Positions 53,353 to 63,077 of a stretch of 64,000 nt of DNA are shown one piece after another (positions within the stretch are counted from its first letter, which is position 1; each line of letters starts with the position of its first letter). Under the pieces are notes generated by a model. That model made no database searches and was not told where the DNA came from. It saw only the letters and a program-made list of their open reading frames with translations. This DNA comes from Paracoccaceae bacterium. Lineage in GTDB: Bacteria; Pseudomonadota; Alphaproteobacteria; Rhodobacterales; Rhodobacteraceae. A program made the translations under genes and the position numbers. The DNA is taken from NCBI GenBank assembly GCA_027489375.1, contig JAIXZW010000013.1, positions 186,001 through 250,000 of the forward strand, written 5' to 3'.

Positions 53353-54432
53353 TCAGGCCGCCCAACCCGCCCCCTGCATTTCGCGCAGGCGCGAGGCGGT
53401 GCGTTCGAATTCGAAGGCGCCGGTTCCTTCGAGGTAGAGCCGTTCGGGGATATCGGCGGCAGAGCAGACAAGGCGGACGCGGGCTTCGTAGAGCGCGTCG
53501 ATCAGGGTGACGAAACGCTTCGCCTCGTTGTAGTTCGACGATGACAGTTGCGGGATGTCTTCGAGGATGAGCACGCGCACGGCTTCGGCGATGGCGAGGT
53601 AGTCGGCGGGGCCGAGCGGTTGGGCGCAGAGGTCCCAGAAGGTGGCGCGGGCAACCCCGTTGGCGCAGCGCGGCAGGCTGATTTCGCGGCCATTGACGGG
53701 CAGGCGCATCGGTTCACCGCCCGCGCCACCGGTAAGGTCGGACCAGATGGCGTCGATCTGGGGGCGGACCTTGCCTGCGGGGTGGAAGTAGACCTGCGCG
53801 CCGGACAGGCGGTGCTGGCGGTAGTCGGTCGGGCTTTCCAGATGCCGGACGGTGAAGCGGGCGTTCAGAAGGTCGATGAAGGGCAGGAAGAGCGCGCGGT
53901 TGAGGCCGTTCTTGTACAGGTCCTCGGGCGGGCGGTTCGAGGTGGTGACGATGACGACACCCGCCGCGAGCAGTTTTTCGAAGAGCCGCCCCACGACCAT
54001 CGCATCGGTGATGTCGGTGATCTGCATTTCGTCGAAGGCGAGAAGGCGCGTGTCCTTGGCGATGCTTTCGGCCACGGGGGCGAGGGGGTCTTCGACTCCG
54101 GTTTTTCGTGCCTCGTGCATCCCTTTGTGGACGGATTGCATGAAGGCGTGGAAATGGACGCGGCGCTTGGCGGCGATGTCGGTCGCTTCGGTAAACAGGT
54201 CCATGACCATCGACTTGCCACGCCCGACCCCGCCCCAGAGGTAAAGCCCGTTCGGCGGCGTGATCGGCTTGGCGAAAAGGCCCGCGAACAGGCCGACACG
54301 GCGGGTGGCGTTGGCTTCGAGCCATGCGCGCAGGGGTTCGAGATCGGCCAGAACCGCATGCTGCGCCGGATCGGGGCGCAGGGTTCCGGCGGCGATGCGG
54401 GCTTCGTAGATCTCGGTCAATGTCGGTCGCAT
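53353..54432 (-). CDS. zapE: AFG1-like ATPase ZapE
   Basis: The product has 359 residues. Walker A is GGVGRGKS, with LLAFDEMQITDITDA as Walker B and a ViVTTSNRPPEDLY segment. ZapE is a cell-division-associated ATPase of the AFG1 family. Start at 54432 gives the usual length. Confidence 0.93.
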   Translation of the reverse strand: MRPTLTEIYEARIAAGTLRPDPAQHAVLADLEPLRAWLEANATRRVGLFAGLFAKPITPPNGLYLWGGVGRGKSMVMDLFTEATDIAAKRRVHFHAFMQSVHKGMHEARKTGVEDPLAPVAESIAKDTRLLAFDEMQITDITDAMVVGRLFEKLLAAGVVIVTTSNRPPEDLYKNGLNRALFLPFIDLLNARFTVRHLESPTDYRQHRLSGAQVYFHPAGKVRPQIDAIWSDLTGGAGGEPMRLPVNGREISLPRCANGVARATFWDLCAQPLGPADYLAIAEAVRVLILEDIPQLSSSNYNEAKRFVTLIDALYEARVRLVCSAADIPERLYLEGTGAFEFERTASRLREMQGAGWAA

Positions 54433-54532
54433 ACCGTTGTATACCGTGCTTTTCGGGCTTCGGGAAGCGGGGGACTAAAGGTCGTGCGGGTTGTGCCGTT
54501 CTTCTGCGGGTAGAAACCGATGGGGGACCGGC

Positions 54533-55729
54533 ATGGCTGGGGCGCAGATATACGGGGTGAAGGCGGTCGAGGCAGAGGCGGCGGCACCGCGGATCGTATC
54601 GGCTGCGGATCATGCCGCCCTTGCCGAACTGGCGCGGGCGATTTCGGGGGCAAGCGGGGCGTGCATCCGGCTGGCCGATGGCGCGGGGGCGCGGGTGATG
54701 TTCCATCCCGCCCGCGACGGCGTGACCGACCTGCCCGCGGCCTTTCTGACGGGCGAAGGCGCGGGGGCCGACCTGTCGGCGCTGCCCGATGTGCAATTCT
54801 GGGCGAGCTTTCCGTTGCGCGATGCATCGGGGCGCGTGCTCGGGCTGCTCGGGGTGATGGACGACAAGCCGCGGGCGCTGTCGCAGGGGGTGATCCGGCA
54901 GTTGCAACTTCTGGCGAATGTGCTGGCAGCGCAGGTGGTGATGGCGGAAAGCGCGGTGCGGATGGTGGCGCGGCGGACGCTGAAGCTGATCGAGGATGTG
55001 GTGGAGGTGGATGATGCCGCCGCCTCGCCCGTGCTGCGGGGCCTGTTGCGCTTTGCGGCTGGAGAAGTGCCGAACAGCACCGAGGCGATGGCGCTGCGAA
55101 TCGCCGGTCTGGCCGAGGCGAAGGGGGGCAAGCTGGAGCTGACGCCCGTGGCCGAGGGGATTTTGGCGCAGCAGGGCATCGCTGCCGCCGCGCCGGTCGA
55201 GGTGGTCGAGGATGCGCCGCCCGCGCCTGCCGCCGAATTCGCGCCGATGGCGCGGCTGCGGATCGGGGTGGAAAGCTTCGACATCGCGCGGGCCGAGGCG
55301 CTGGATGCGCTGGGCTTTCGGGTGACGGGGTCGAATGGCGACTGGCGCGTGTTGCAGAACGGGCTGGAAGAGGGCTGGCCCGAGATCATTGCCGAGGTGC
55401 TCAAGGCCACGCGGGATGTGGTGATGGAATATGTGCGGATGCATATGATCCACGAGCGCGACGTGGCCCTGCCCGAGGGGCAGTATCACTATGACCTTTA
55501 CGGCATGGGCTGGACGGTGCGCGGCACGCCGGAGCATGCCGAGGTCAGCCTGAACGGGGCCGACTGGGCGGTGTTCGATGCAAGCGGCGTGGCGTGGGAC
55601 AGCCCGCGCGATCTGTCGGCGCGGGCGGCCCTTGCCGGATATCCCGATATCGGCGAGCGGATCGGGGGCGATGTGCACGAATGGTGCAAGCGTCTGGCCG
55701 CAGGGTCCGAGGTGGTGCCGGTTTTCTGA
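54533..55729 (+). CDS. GAF-domain protein of unknown role
   Basis: The product has 398 residues from the ATG at 54533. A GAF-like domain covers about 25-160 (FWASFPLRDASGRVLGLLGV MDDKPRAL). The C-terminal ~150 residues (GIGVESF-like region to EWCKRL) form a separate unrecognised domain. No output domain is evident. It is divergent from zapE. Confidence 0.6.
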   Translation: MAGAQIYGVKAVEAEAAAPRIVSAADHAALAELARAISGASGACIRLADGAGARVMFHPARDGVTDLPAAFLTGEGAGADLSALPDVQFWASFPLRDASGRVLGLLGVMDDKPRALSQGVIRQLQLLANVLAAQVVMAESAVRMVARRTLKLIEDVVEVDDAAASPVLRGLLRFAAGEVPNSTEAMALRIAGLAEAKGGKLELTPVAEGILAQQGIAAAAPVEVVEDAPPAPAAEFAPMARLRIGVESFDIARAEALDALGFRVTGSNGDWRVLQNGLEEGWPEIIAEVLKATRDVVMEYVRMHMIHERDVALPEGQYHYDLYGMGWTVRGTPEHAEVSLNGADWAVFDASGVAWDSPRDLSARAALAGYPDIGERIGGDVHEWCKRLAAGSEVVPVF

Positions 55730-55751
55730 CGCCACGCCACGGCGTGAAAGA

Positions 55752-55785
55752 CCCGCGCGGGGGATGCCCCGTCGCGGGCTTTTTC
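55752..55785 (+). terminator. Terminator after the GAF gene
   Basis: The outer stem CCCGCG/CGCGGG and inner GGGG/CCCC are followed by CTTTTTC. It insulates the RND operon. Confidence 0.8.
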
Positions 55786-55867
55786 GTTTGGCGGCAAGGG
55801 GTTTGATCTGGATCAGCGCGGCGGCGGCCTTGGCCGTGGCAGTGTGGCGGGGTGGGGTTCGGCCGGT

Positions 55868-55900
55868 TTGATATTTACATATTCGTATAATCATATATGT
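55868..55900 (+). promoter_or_regulatory. AT-rich promoter/operator of the RND operon
   Basis: An AT island in GC-rich surroundings holds TTGATA (55868-55873), TATAAT (55886-55891) and an imperfect palindrome with ACATAT (55877-55882) and ATATGT (55895-55900). ArsR-family sensors bind such palindromes over promoters; the sensor encoded at 60408 is the likely ligand. Confidence 0.55.
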
Positions 55901-55925
55901 TGGGCCGAAAGATGGAGACCGCGCC

Positions 55926-56891
55926 ATGACAAGAAGTCTGATCCTTTCCCTTATGCTTGGCCTTGGTGCCACGCCGTTGCTGGCCGAAACGGTGGTGCTT
56001 GCGCCCGTTCAGGTGACGGACTGGAAGGCGGTTTACGGGCGGATCGAGGCGCGGGACAGGGTGCCTGCGCGGGCGCGGATCGGCGGCGTGCTGGTCGAAT
56101 TGTCGGTGAGCGAGGGCGATGTGGTGGCCGAGGGGCAGCCGCTGGCGCGGATCGTCGATGACAAGCTGGCGTTTCAGGTGTCGGCGCTCGAGGCGCAGCG
56201 GGCGGCGGTTGCGGCGCAGTTGGAAAACGCCAAGGCCGAGGTGAAGCGCGGCGAGGATTTGCTGAAGCAGGGTGTGACCACGGCGCAGCGGCAGGATGCG
56301 TTGCGCACGCAGGCCGATGTGCTGGCGGGGCAGCTTGCCGCCATCGAGGCGCAGGCGCAGGTGACGCGGGCCAGTCAGGCCGAGGGGGTCGTGCTGGCCC
56401 CTGCGGCGGGGCGGGTGCTTGACGTGCCGGTGTCGAAAGGGGCTGTGGTCATGGCGGGCGAGGCTGTCGCCACGCTTGCCGTGGGCGGGTCGTTCCTGCG
56501 GCTGGCTGTGCCGGAGCGGCTGGCGGGGGCACTGCGCGAGGGGGATGCGATCGAGATCGGGGGTATGGAGGACGGGACACTCGCCAAGGTCTATCCGCTG
56601 ATCGAGAACGGGCGCGTGGTGGCGGATGTCGAGGTGCCGAAACTGCCCGACGGCTTTGTCGATGCGCGGGTGCTGGTGCGTCTGCCCGTGGGCAGCCATG
56701 CGGCGCTGGTGGTGCCGGAGGCGGCCATCGTGACGCGGGACGGGCTGGATTTCGTGGCGGTCGAGGGGGCTGCGGGCGCGGAGTTACGCGCCGTGGTGCC
56801 GGGGAGCCGTGAAGGCGGGATGGTGGAAATCCTGTCGGGGCTGGTCGCGGGCGACCGGATCGTGACGGATGCGGGGGCGGGCAATGAGTGA
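55926..56891 (+). CDS. RND efflux membrane fusion protein
   Basis: The product has 321 residues with a signal peptide (LILSLMLGLGATPLLAE). The lipoyl/biotinyl halves (GGVLVELSVSEGDVVAEGQP and VLAPAAGRVLDVPVSKGAVV) flank a helical hairpin. It links the inner-membrane pump to an outer-membrane channel. It overlaps the pump gene by 8 nt. Confidence 0.92.
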   Translation: MTRSLILSLMLGLGATPLLAETVVLAPVQVTDWKAVYGRIEARDRVPARARIGGVLVELSVSEGDVVAEGQPLARIVDDKLAFQVSALEAQRAAVAAQLENAKAEVKRGEDLLKQGVTTAQRQDALRTQADVLAGQLAAIEAQAQVTRASQAEGVVLAPAAGRVLDVPVSKGAVVMAGEAVATLAVGGSFLRLAVPERLAGALREGDAIEIGGMEDGTLAKVYPLIENGRVVADVEVPKLPDGFVDARVLVRLPVGSHAALVVPEAAIVTRDGLDFVAVEGAAGAELRAVVPGSREGGMVEILSGLVAGDRIVTDAGAGNE

Positions 56892-59800
56892 CGCCCGTCT
56901 TGGCATCGCGGGGCGGTTGACGAAGGCGTTCATCGCCTCGTCCTTGACGCCTTTGTTCATTCTGGCGGCACTGGCGGCGGGGCTGGTCGCGCTGGGTGCC
57001 CTCCCGCGCGAGGAGGAGCCGCAGATTTCGGTGCCGATGGTGGATATCCACGTCGCGGCGCCGGGGTTGAAGGCGGAAGATGCGGTGAAGCTGGTGACGG
57101 AGCCGCTCGAGGTGATCGTCAAGGGCATCGCGGGCGTCGAGCATGTCTATTCGCAGACGCGGGACGATGGCGCGCTGGTGATGGTGCGCTTTGCGGTCGG
57201 CACGCGGTCGGAGGATGCGATCCTGCGGGTGCATGACAAGGTGCGCGCCAATATCGACCGCCTGCCCGTGGGAATCCCCGAGCCGCTGATCGTGGGGCGG
57301 GGGATCGACGATGTGGCGATTCTGGCTGTTACCTTGTCGGGCAAGGCGGGAAGCGGGGTCGGGGCGAATGACCTGACCCGCATCGCGCGGGCCTTGCAGG
57401 CCGAGGTGGCCAAGACCGAGGATGTCGGCCTGACCTATCTGGTGGGCGAGGCGCATGAGGCGATCCGCATCGCGCCGGACCCCGACCGGCTGGCGCTTTA
57501 TGGCGTGACGCTCCAGCAATTGGCCGGAAAGGTCGCGCAGGCGAACCGGACGCTTAACACGGGCAAGTTGCGGGACGGGGGCGAGCAGGTCGATCTGGTG
57601 GCGGGCCAGACGCTGACCGCTCCGGCCGAGATTGCGAACCTGCTGATCACCACGCGGGACGGGCGGGCGGTCTATGTGTCCGATGTGGCCGATGTCTCTT
57701 ATGTGCCGGATACGGGCGAGGCGATTGTCTCGAACGTGACCAAGGGCGAGGGCGGGATCGTCCGCAGCCCTGCCGTCACCCTTGCCGTGGCGAAGCGGGC
57801 GGGGGCCAATGCGGTCGTCGTGGCCGAGGCCGCGCTTAGCCGGATCGAGGCGCAGGAGGGGCGGATCATCCCCGACAGTGTCGCCGTGACCGTGACGCGG
57901 GATTATGGCGAGACGGCGAATGAAAAGGCCAACGAGCTCTTGTTCCATCTGGGGCTGGCGACCGTGTCGATCATCGTTCTGGTCGTGCTGGCGATCGGTT
58001 GGCGCGAGGGGGTGGTGGTGGCCATCGTCATTCCGGTGACGATCCTGCTGACGCTCTTTGCAAGCTGGATCATGGGCTACACGCTGAACCGCGTGAGCCT
58101 GTTCGCGCTGATCTTCTCCATCGGGATTCTGGTCGATGACGCGATTGTGGTGATCGAGAATATCGCGCGGCACTGGGGGATGAAGGACGCGCGGGCGCGG
58201 GCGCAGGCGGCCATCGACGCGGTGGCCGAGGTGGGGAACCCGACCATCGTGGCCACCCTGACGGTGGTGGCGGCGCTTCTGCCGATGCTCTTCGTGAGCG
58301 GGTTGATGGGGCCGTATATGTCGCCGATTCCGGCCAATGCCTCGGCCGCGATGGTGCTTTCGTTCTTTGTCGCGGTGATCATCACGCCGTGGCTGATGGT
58401 GAAGATCGCGGGGAAGGCGAAGCTTTCCCATGCGGCGCATGGCGGCTGGATGGAGCGGGGCTATGCGGCGGTGGCGGGGCCGGTGCTGGCGACGAAGCGG
58501 CGCAGTCTGTGGTTCCTGCTGGCGGCGGCGGGGTTGTCCTTCGGCTCGCTCGGGTTGCTTTACACGCAGCATGTGACGGTGAAGCTGCTGCCCTTTGACA
58601 ACAAGTCGGAGCTGTCGGTGATGATCGACATGCCCGAGGGGGCGGCGGTCGAGGCGACGGATCGCGTGTCGCAGGAGATTGCGGCGGTCGTGCTGGCGAT
58701 GCCCGAGGTGACATCGGTGCAGACCCATGCGGCCACTGCCTCGCCCGCCAATTTCAACGGGTTGGTGCGGCATTCCTATCTGCGGGTGGACCCGAACCTT
58801 GGCGAGATGGCGGTGAACCTGCTGCCCAAGGGCGAGAGGGACCGGACGAGCCACGAGATCGCCCTAGACATCCGGCAGAAGATCGCGGCGCTGGGGTTGG
58901 ATGCGGGGATTTCGGTCAAGGTGGTGGAACCGCCGCCCGGCCCGCCGGTGATGGCGACCCTGCTGGCCGAGGTTTACGGACCCGATGCCGCCACACGGCG
59001 GGCCACGGCGGCGCTGGTGGAAAATGCCTTCCGGTCGGTGCCGTTCATCGTGGATGTGGACAACAGCTACGGGGTGCAGGCGCGGCGGCTGCGGGCCACG
59101 GTGTCGACCGACGATCTCGACTTTTTCGGGGTGCAGGAGCAGGACGTCTTCGACACCATCGCCGCGCTGAACGGCGGGCAGGTGGTGGGCTATTCGCATC
59201 GCGGCGAGGGGCGCTATCCGATCCCGCTGATGCTGCAACGGCCCAAGGGCGAGCGGGTGCTGGACGAGCGTTTCCTGACCACGCCCATCCCCGCCAACAC
59301 CCTGCCCGGATCGCGGGGGGTGGTGGAGTTGGGCGATGTGCTGCGGGTGGCCGAGGAGCCTGCCTCATTCCCCGTCTTCCGCCACAACGGGCGCGAGGCG
59401 GAAATGGTGACGGCGGAACTCGCAGGGGATTTCGAGGCGCCGCTTTACGGGATGCTGGCCGTGGGCAAGGCGCTGGAGGGGCAGGCAGGCGCGCCGGAGA
59501 TCGCGCTGCATGGCCAGCCGGATGATGAGACGCGCCCCGTGCTGCTGTGGGATGGCGAGTGGGAGGTGACATGGGTCACGTTCCGCGACATGGGCGCGGC
59601 CTTTGGCGTGGCGCTGCTGGGCATCTACATTCTCGTGGTGGCGCAATTCGGGTCGTTCAAGCTGCCCTTGGTGGTGCTGACGCCGGTGCCGCTGACCTTC
59701 CTTGGGATCATGTTCGGGCATTGGCTGTTCGGCGCGCCGTTTTCGGCAACGTCGATGATCGGCTTCATCGCGCTGGCGGGGATCATCGTGCGCAACTCGA

Positions 59801-60042
59801 TCCTGCTGGTGGATTTCATCCGCGGCGAGGGGGCGGTGACGGTGGAAAGCCTGATCCGTGCGGGGACGATCCGGTTCAAGCCGATCTTCCTGACCGCCGT
59901 GGCCGCGATGATCGGGGCGGCGGTCATTCTGGCGGACCCGATCTTTCAGGGTCTGGCGATCTCGCTGTTGTTCGGGCTGCTGACCTCGACCCTGCTGACG
60001 GTGCTGGTCATTCCGGCGATCTATCGGGTGTTCAGGACATGA
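56884..60042 (+). CDS. RND efflux pump, inner-membrane permease
   Basis: The product has 1052 residues from the ATG at 56884. It has the twelve-helix RND arrangement with two periplasmic loops. Motifs include GILVDDAIVVIENIARHWG and the C-terminal IVRNSILLVDFIRGEGAVTV. The sequence resembles the CusA/MexF-like permeases encoded beside DUF2892 and ArsR genes; substrate is unknown. Confidence 0.94.
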   Translation: MSDARLGIAGRLTKAFIASSLTPLFILAALAAGLVALGALPREEEPQISVPMVDIHVAAPGLKAEDAVKLVTEPLEVIVKGIAGVEHVYSQTRDDGALVMVRFAVGTRSEDAILRVHDKVRANIDRLPVGIPEPLIVGRGIDDVAILAVTLSGKAGSGVGANDLTRIARALQAEVAKTEDVGLTYLVGEAHEAIRIAPDPDRLALYGVTLQQLAGKVAQANRTLNTGKLRDGGEQVDLVAGQTLTAPAEIANLLITTRDGRAVYVSDVADVSYVPDTGEAIVSNVTKGEGGIVRSPAVTLAVAKRAGANAVVVAEAALSRIEAQEGRIIPDSVAVTVTRDYGETANEKANELLFHLGLATVSIIVLVVLAIGWREGVVVAIVIPVTILLTLFASWIMGYTLNRVSLFALIFSIGILVDDAIVVIENIARHWGMKDARARAQAAIDAVAEVGNPTIVATLTVVAALLPMLFVSGLMGPYMSPIPANASAAMVLSFFVAVIITPWLMVKIAGKAKLSHAAHGGWMERGYAAVAGPVLATKRRSLWFLLAAAGLSFGSLGLLYTQHVTVKLLPFDNKSELSVMIDMPEGAAVEATDRVSQEIAAVVLAMPEVTSVQTHAATASPANFNGLVRHSYLRVDPNLGEMAVNLLPKGERDRTSHEIALDIRQKIAALGLDAGISVKVVEPPPGPPVMATLLAEVYGPDAATRRATAALVENAFRSVPFIVDVDNSYGVQARRLRATVSTDDLDFFGVQEQDVFDTIAALNGGQVVGYSHRGEGRYPIPLMLQRPKGERVLDERFLTTPIPANTLPGSRGVVELGDVLRVAEEPASFPVFRHNGREAEMVTAELAGDFEAPLYGMLAVGKALEGQAGAPEIALHGQPDDETRPVLLWDGEWEVTWVTFRDMGAAFGVALLGIYILVVAQFGSFKLPLVVLTPVPLTFLGIMFGHWLFGAPFSATSMIGFIALAGIIVRNSILLVDFIRGEGAVTVESLIRAGTIRFKPIFLTAVAAMIGAAVILADPIFQGLAISLLFGLLTSTLLTVLVIPAIYRVFRT

Positions 60043-60207
60043 CCGAAGGGCAACAGGCTACGTCGCGGGCGGGGATTGCGGGGTTCGGGGGGGCGAAAGC
60101 GCCCTTGGACGCCCGCGCCCCGACCGAGGCTGCGGAAACGGTCGGGGGCTGACCCCGACCCGTGCGGGGGGCGGCGGTCGCCCCCCGTTTCAAGAAGGAG
60201 AGAGACC

Positions 60208-60411
60208 ATGACGTTAGATCGTTCGGTATTGCTGTTCGCAGGTGTGATGGTGCTGCTGTCGGTGGCGCTGACGGCGTGGGTTTCGCCGTGGTTCGTGCTG
60301 CTGACCGTGTTCATCGGGCTGAACCTGATCCAGTCCTCGTTCACGGGGTTCTGCCCCGCCGCGATGGTGTTCCGCGCCTTGGGTGCCAAACCGGGCTGCG
60401 CCTTTAAGTGA
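60208..60411 (+). CDS. DUF2892 (YgaP-type) inner-membrane protein
   Basis: The product has 67 residues, two helices and the family motif SSFTGFCPAAMVFRALG followed by a second Cys. DUF2892 domains occur in YgaP, a membrane sulfurtransferase. RBS AAGGAG. The GTG start of the sensor gene overlaps its stop. Confidence 0.85.
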   Translation: MTLDRSVLLFAGVMVLLSVALTAWVSPWFVLLTVFIGLNLIQSSFTGFCPAAMVFRALGAKPGCAFK

Positions 60412-60725
60412 CGGGGTTCGATCCGGCCGGAGATGCCGTGGCCGCCGCCGAGGCGGTCACGGTGCTGAAGGCTTTGTCCCATGTCGGGCGGTTGCAGATC
60501 CTGTGTCATCTGCTGGAGGGCGAGATGAACGTGGGGGCGCTGTCGGAGGCCTTGGGCGAGCCGCAGGCGACGGTGTCGCAGCAATTGATGCGGCTGCGTG
60601 CCGAAGGCTTCGTGCGGGCGCGGCGCGAGGGGAAGCATGTGCTTTACGGCTTTGCCGACCGGCGCGTGGCCCCCGTGATCGCGGCGCTGCGGTCGGCCTA
60701 TTGCGCGGGTGGCGCAGGGGCTTGA
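60408..60725 (+). CDS. ArsR-family repressor, SqrR/BigR-like persulfide sensor
   Basis: The product has 105 residues from a GTG start overlapping the DUF2892 stop. The winged HTH is clear (SEALGEPQATVSQQLMRLRA). Cys33 (QILCHLLEGE) and Cys99 (RSAYC) are 66 residues apart, the same spacing as Cys41 and Cys107 of R. capsulatus SqrR, which form a tetrasulfide bridge with reactive sulfur. It probably represses the pump operon until persulfides appear. Confidence 0.85.
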   Translation: MTGFDPAGDAVAAAEAVTVLKALSHVGRLQILCHLLEGEMNVGALSEALGEPQATVSQQLMRLRAEGFVRARREGKHVLYGFADRRVAPVIAALRSAYCAGGAGA

Positions 60726-60777
60726 CGCTGCGGCGCGACTGGCGGAACGCTGGCGGCGGTTCGGGCGGAGGCAGGGC

Positions 60778-61044
60778 GTGACGGTGCAATGCGGGTTCGT
60801 TTACATCCTCGGCTCGGACGGAGCGGGGGGATACCGCACCTATGTGGGCTGGACGCTCGATCTCGAGGCGCGGCTGGCGGCGCATAACGGCGGGACGGGG
60901 GCGAAATCCACGCGGGGGCGTGTCTGGTCGCTGATCTATGCCGAACGCCTGCCCGACCGTATCGCGGCGATGCGGCGGGAATGGCATCTGAAGCGCGACC
61001 GCAAACTGCGCCGCCTGATCGCCGGGACGGCACGCGGGGTCTAA
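60778..61044 (+). CDS. GIY-YIG family nuclease-like protein
   Basis: The product has 88 residues from a GTG at 60778 that has a GGAGG RBS. The pattern GFVYILGSDG, TYVGWTLDLEARLAAHNGG and LIYAE matches the small YhbQ/GIY-YIG family. The start of GIY is FVYI and of YIG is TYVG. A longer frame from 60709 overlaps the sensor gene and is less likely. Confidence 0.82.
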   Translation: MTVQCGFVYILGSDGAGGYRTYVGWTLDLEARLAAHNGGTGAKSTRGRVWSLIYAERLPDRIAAMRREWHLKRDRKLRRLIAGTARGV

Positions 61045-62345
61045 CCCGCCTTCGCCTCGACCGCCGGATAGGCCCGCGCCATCGTCACCCCGCGCACGGC
61101 GTTCAGCACCATAAGCGCCGCCCAAAGCCCGTGGTTGCCGAAAGCGGGCACGAGTGCGACCAGGGCCACGGCATAGACCGCGACCGAAACCGTCATGGCC
61201 CGCCGCATCGCCCCCGTCAGCGTGGCCCCGATGAACACCCCGTCATAGATCCACGCCGCCACCCCGACCACGGGGGCGACGATGACCCAAGGCAGGAAGA
61301 GCCGCGCCTCGGCCCGCACCCCGGGCGCGGTGGTCATAAGGTCGATGATCCACGGCCCCGCCACGGCAAAAGCCGCCGCCATCGCCACGGCTCCGCCAAA
61401 GCCCCAGCCCATGCACAGCCGCGCCGCCTGCCGCACCGCGCCCCGCGCCCTTGCGCCCACCGCCTGCCCCACAAGGCTTTCGGCGGCAAAGGCGAAACCG
61501 TCCAGCGCATAGGCGGTGATCGACAGGAACTGCATCAGCACCTGATTGGCGGCGAGCGTCCCATCCCCGAACCGCGCCCCGATGAAGACAAAGGCGGTGA
61601 AGGAAAGCTGCAAGAGCACCGACCGCACCATGATGTCGCCATTCACCGCCACCATCACCCGCAGCGCCGCCGCATCCCGCATCCGCCCCCATGACGCCGC
61701 AAGCCAAGGCATCACCGCCCCGCGACAGAGCCACAGCCCGAAGAACAGCCCCGACCATTCCGCGATCAGCGTGGCCCCCGCCACCCCCGCAACACCCCAG
61801 CCAAGGCCCAGCACGAACCACAGGTCGAGCGCGATGTTCACCCCGTTGATCCAGAGCTGCAACGCCAGCACCGCCCGCGTCCGCTCCAGCCCGATCAGCC
61901 AGCCCGTCACCGCATAGGCGCCGATGGTCGCAGGCGCGCCCCAGATGCGGATCGCGAGATACTCCCGCGCCAGCGCCTCCACCTCGGCCCCCGCAGGCGC
62001 GATGCGGAAGGCGGCAGCAAAGAGCACCCCCTGCCCCGCAATGAACACCGCCCCCGCCACCAAGGCCACGCCCAGCGCCCGCAGCAGGATCGCCCCCCGC
62101 TCGGCCATATCGCCCGCCCCATGCGCCTGCGCCGCAAGGCCCGAGGTGCCCATCCGCAAAAACCCGAAGACCCAATAGACCGTCGCCAGCACCACAGCCC
62201 CGATCCCCACGGCCCCGATGGGCGCAGCCTCCCCCAACTGCCCCACCACGCCGGTATCCACCGCGCCAAGGAGGGGAACCGTGGCGTTCGAGATCACGAT
62301 GGGAACGGCGATGCGCAGCAGGCGGCTGTGGGTCAGGTCGGTCAT
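61041..62345 (-). CDS. MATE family efflux transporter
   Basis: The product has 434 residues from the ATG at 62345 (alternative 62363). It has about twelve helices and the MATE segments LRIAVPIVISNATVPLLGAV, DTGVVGQLG and AQAHGAGDMAERG. It is the DinF-like branch. It exports cations or drugs in exchange for Na+ or H+. It converges on the GIY-YIG gene with 4 nt overlap. Confidence 0.9.
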   Translation of the reverse strand: MTDLTHSRLLRIAVPIVISNATVPLLGAVDTGVVGQLGEAAPIGAVGIGAVVLATVYWVFGFLRMGTSGLAAQAHGAGDMAERGAILLRALGVALVAGAVFIAGQGVLFAAAFRIAPAGAEVEALAREYLAIRIWGAPATIGAYAVTGWLIGLERTRAVLALQLWINGVNIALDLWFVLGLGWGVAGVAGATLIAEWSGLFFGLWLCRGAVMPWLAASWGRMRDAAALRVMVAVNGDIMVRSVLLQLSFTAFVFIGARFGDGTLAANQVLMQFLSITAYALDGFAFAAESLVGQAVGARARGAVRQAARLCMGWGFGGAVAMAAAFAVAGPWIIDLMTTAPGVRAEARLFLPWVIVAPVVGVAAWIYDGVFIGATLTGAMRRAMTVSVAVYAVALVALVPAFGNHGLWAALMVLNAVRGVTMARAYPAVEAKAG

Positions 62346-62400
62346 GCCGGCACCATCCGTCATGTCACGGTCGCTGTCACGGGTCCTTGTCGCCATGCCC

Positions 62401-62562
62401 AAGGCGCCAAGGGGGGCTTTCCGCCCCCCACGCCGCGCGTTCCGCGCGCCTCCCCCCGAGGATATTTGTGGCGAGAGGAATTGGACGGAAACCCGCTTCC
62501 TCTCCCCGCAAATATCCTCGGGGGTGAATTGGCCAAAGGCCAAGAGGGGGCAGACAGCCCCC
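62401..62562. repeat. Intergenic repeat module, long copy
   Basis: Hairpins GGGGGG/CCCCCC and CGCGCG/CGCGCG precede CCGAGGATATTTG (62456-62468). Its inverted partner CAAATATCCTCGG is at 62509-62521. A triloop hairpin TTGGCC/GGCCAA (62529-62543) and G5-CAGACAG-C5 (62546-62562) follow. The order equals that at 10477-10638. Confidence 0.75.
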
Positions 62563-62579
62563 TTCGCGCCATCAGCCGC

Positions 62580-63077
62580 CTACCCCTCGGGCATCAGGAA
62601 ATGCCCCGTCGCTTGCGCGAACAGCCTTGCGCGGTTGTCCTGCCATGCCTCGACATGCACGCTGGCATAGCGCCGCCCCGAGCGGTTCACCCGCGCCCGT
62701 GCATAGGCGTCGCGCGGCAGGCCCGAGCGCAGGTAATCGACCGTGAAGTCGATGGTCTTGGGCAGCCGCGGCGGGTTCGCGGCAATGGCCGCAGGGTCCA
62801 GCCGCCCAGCCTCCATCTCTTCCCACAGCGTCACCCACGACAGTTCGATGATCGCCACCACCTCGAGGAAGGCCGCAATCGCCCCGCCATGCAGCGCGGG
62901 CAGCATCGGGTTGCCGATCAGCTTCTCGTCAAAGGGCAGGATCGCGGTCAGCTCGTCCCCGCGCCGGTCGAAGCGGATGCCGAGATACTGGATATAGGGC
63001 ACCCCCGACCACAACTGCATCAGCGCCGCATCGCGCCGCTGCTTGACCACCTGCACGGGTTCCGGCCTTTCCCTCAT
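62580..63077 (-). CDS. PaaI/hotdog-fold thioesterase
   Basis: The product has 165 residues from the ATG at 63077. The hotdog motif ALHGGAIAAFLEVVAIIELS marks the active-site helix. It is overlapped by a second thioesterase gene upstream, so the two are coupled. It likely hydrolyses acyl-CoA esters. Confidence 0.85.
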   Translation of the reverse strand: MRERPEPVQVVKQRRDAALMQLWSGVPYIQYLGIRFDRRGDELTAILPFDEKLIGNPMLPALHGGAIAAFLEVVAIIELSWVTLWEEMEAGRLDPAAIAANPPRLPKTIDFTVDYLRSGLPRDAYARARVNRSGRRYASVHVEAWQDNRARLFAQATGHFLMPEG

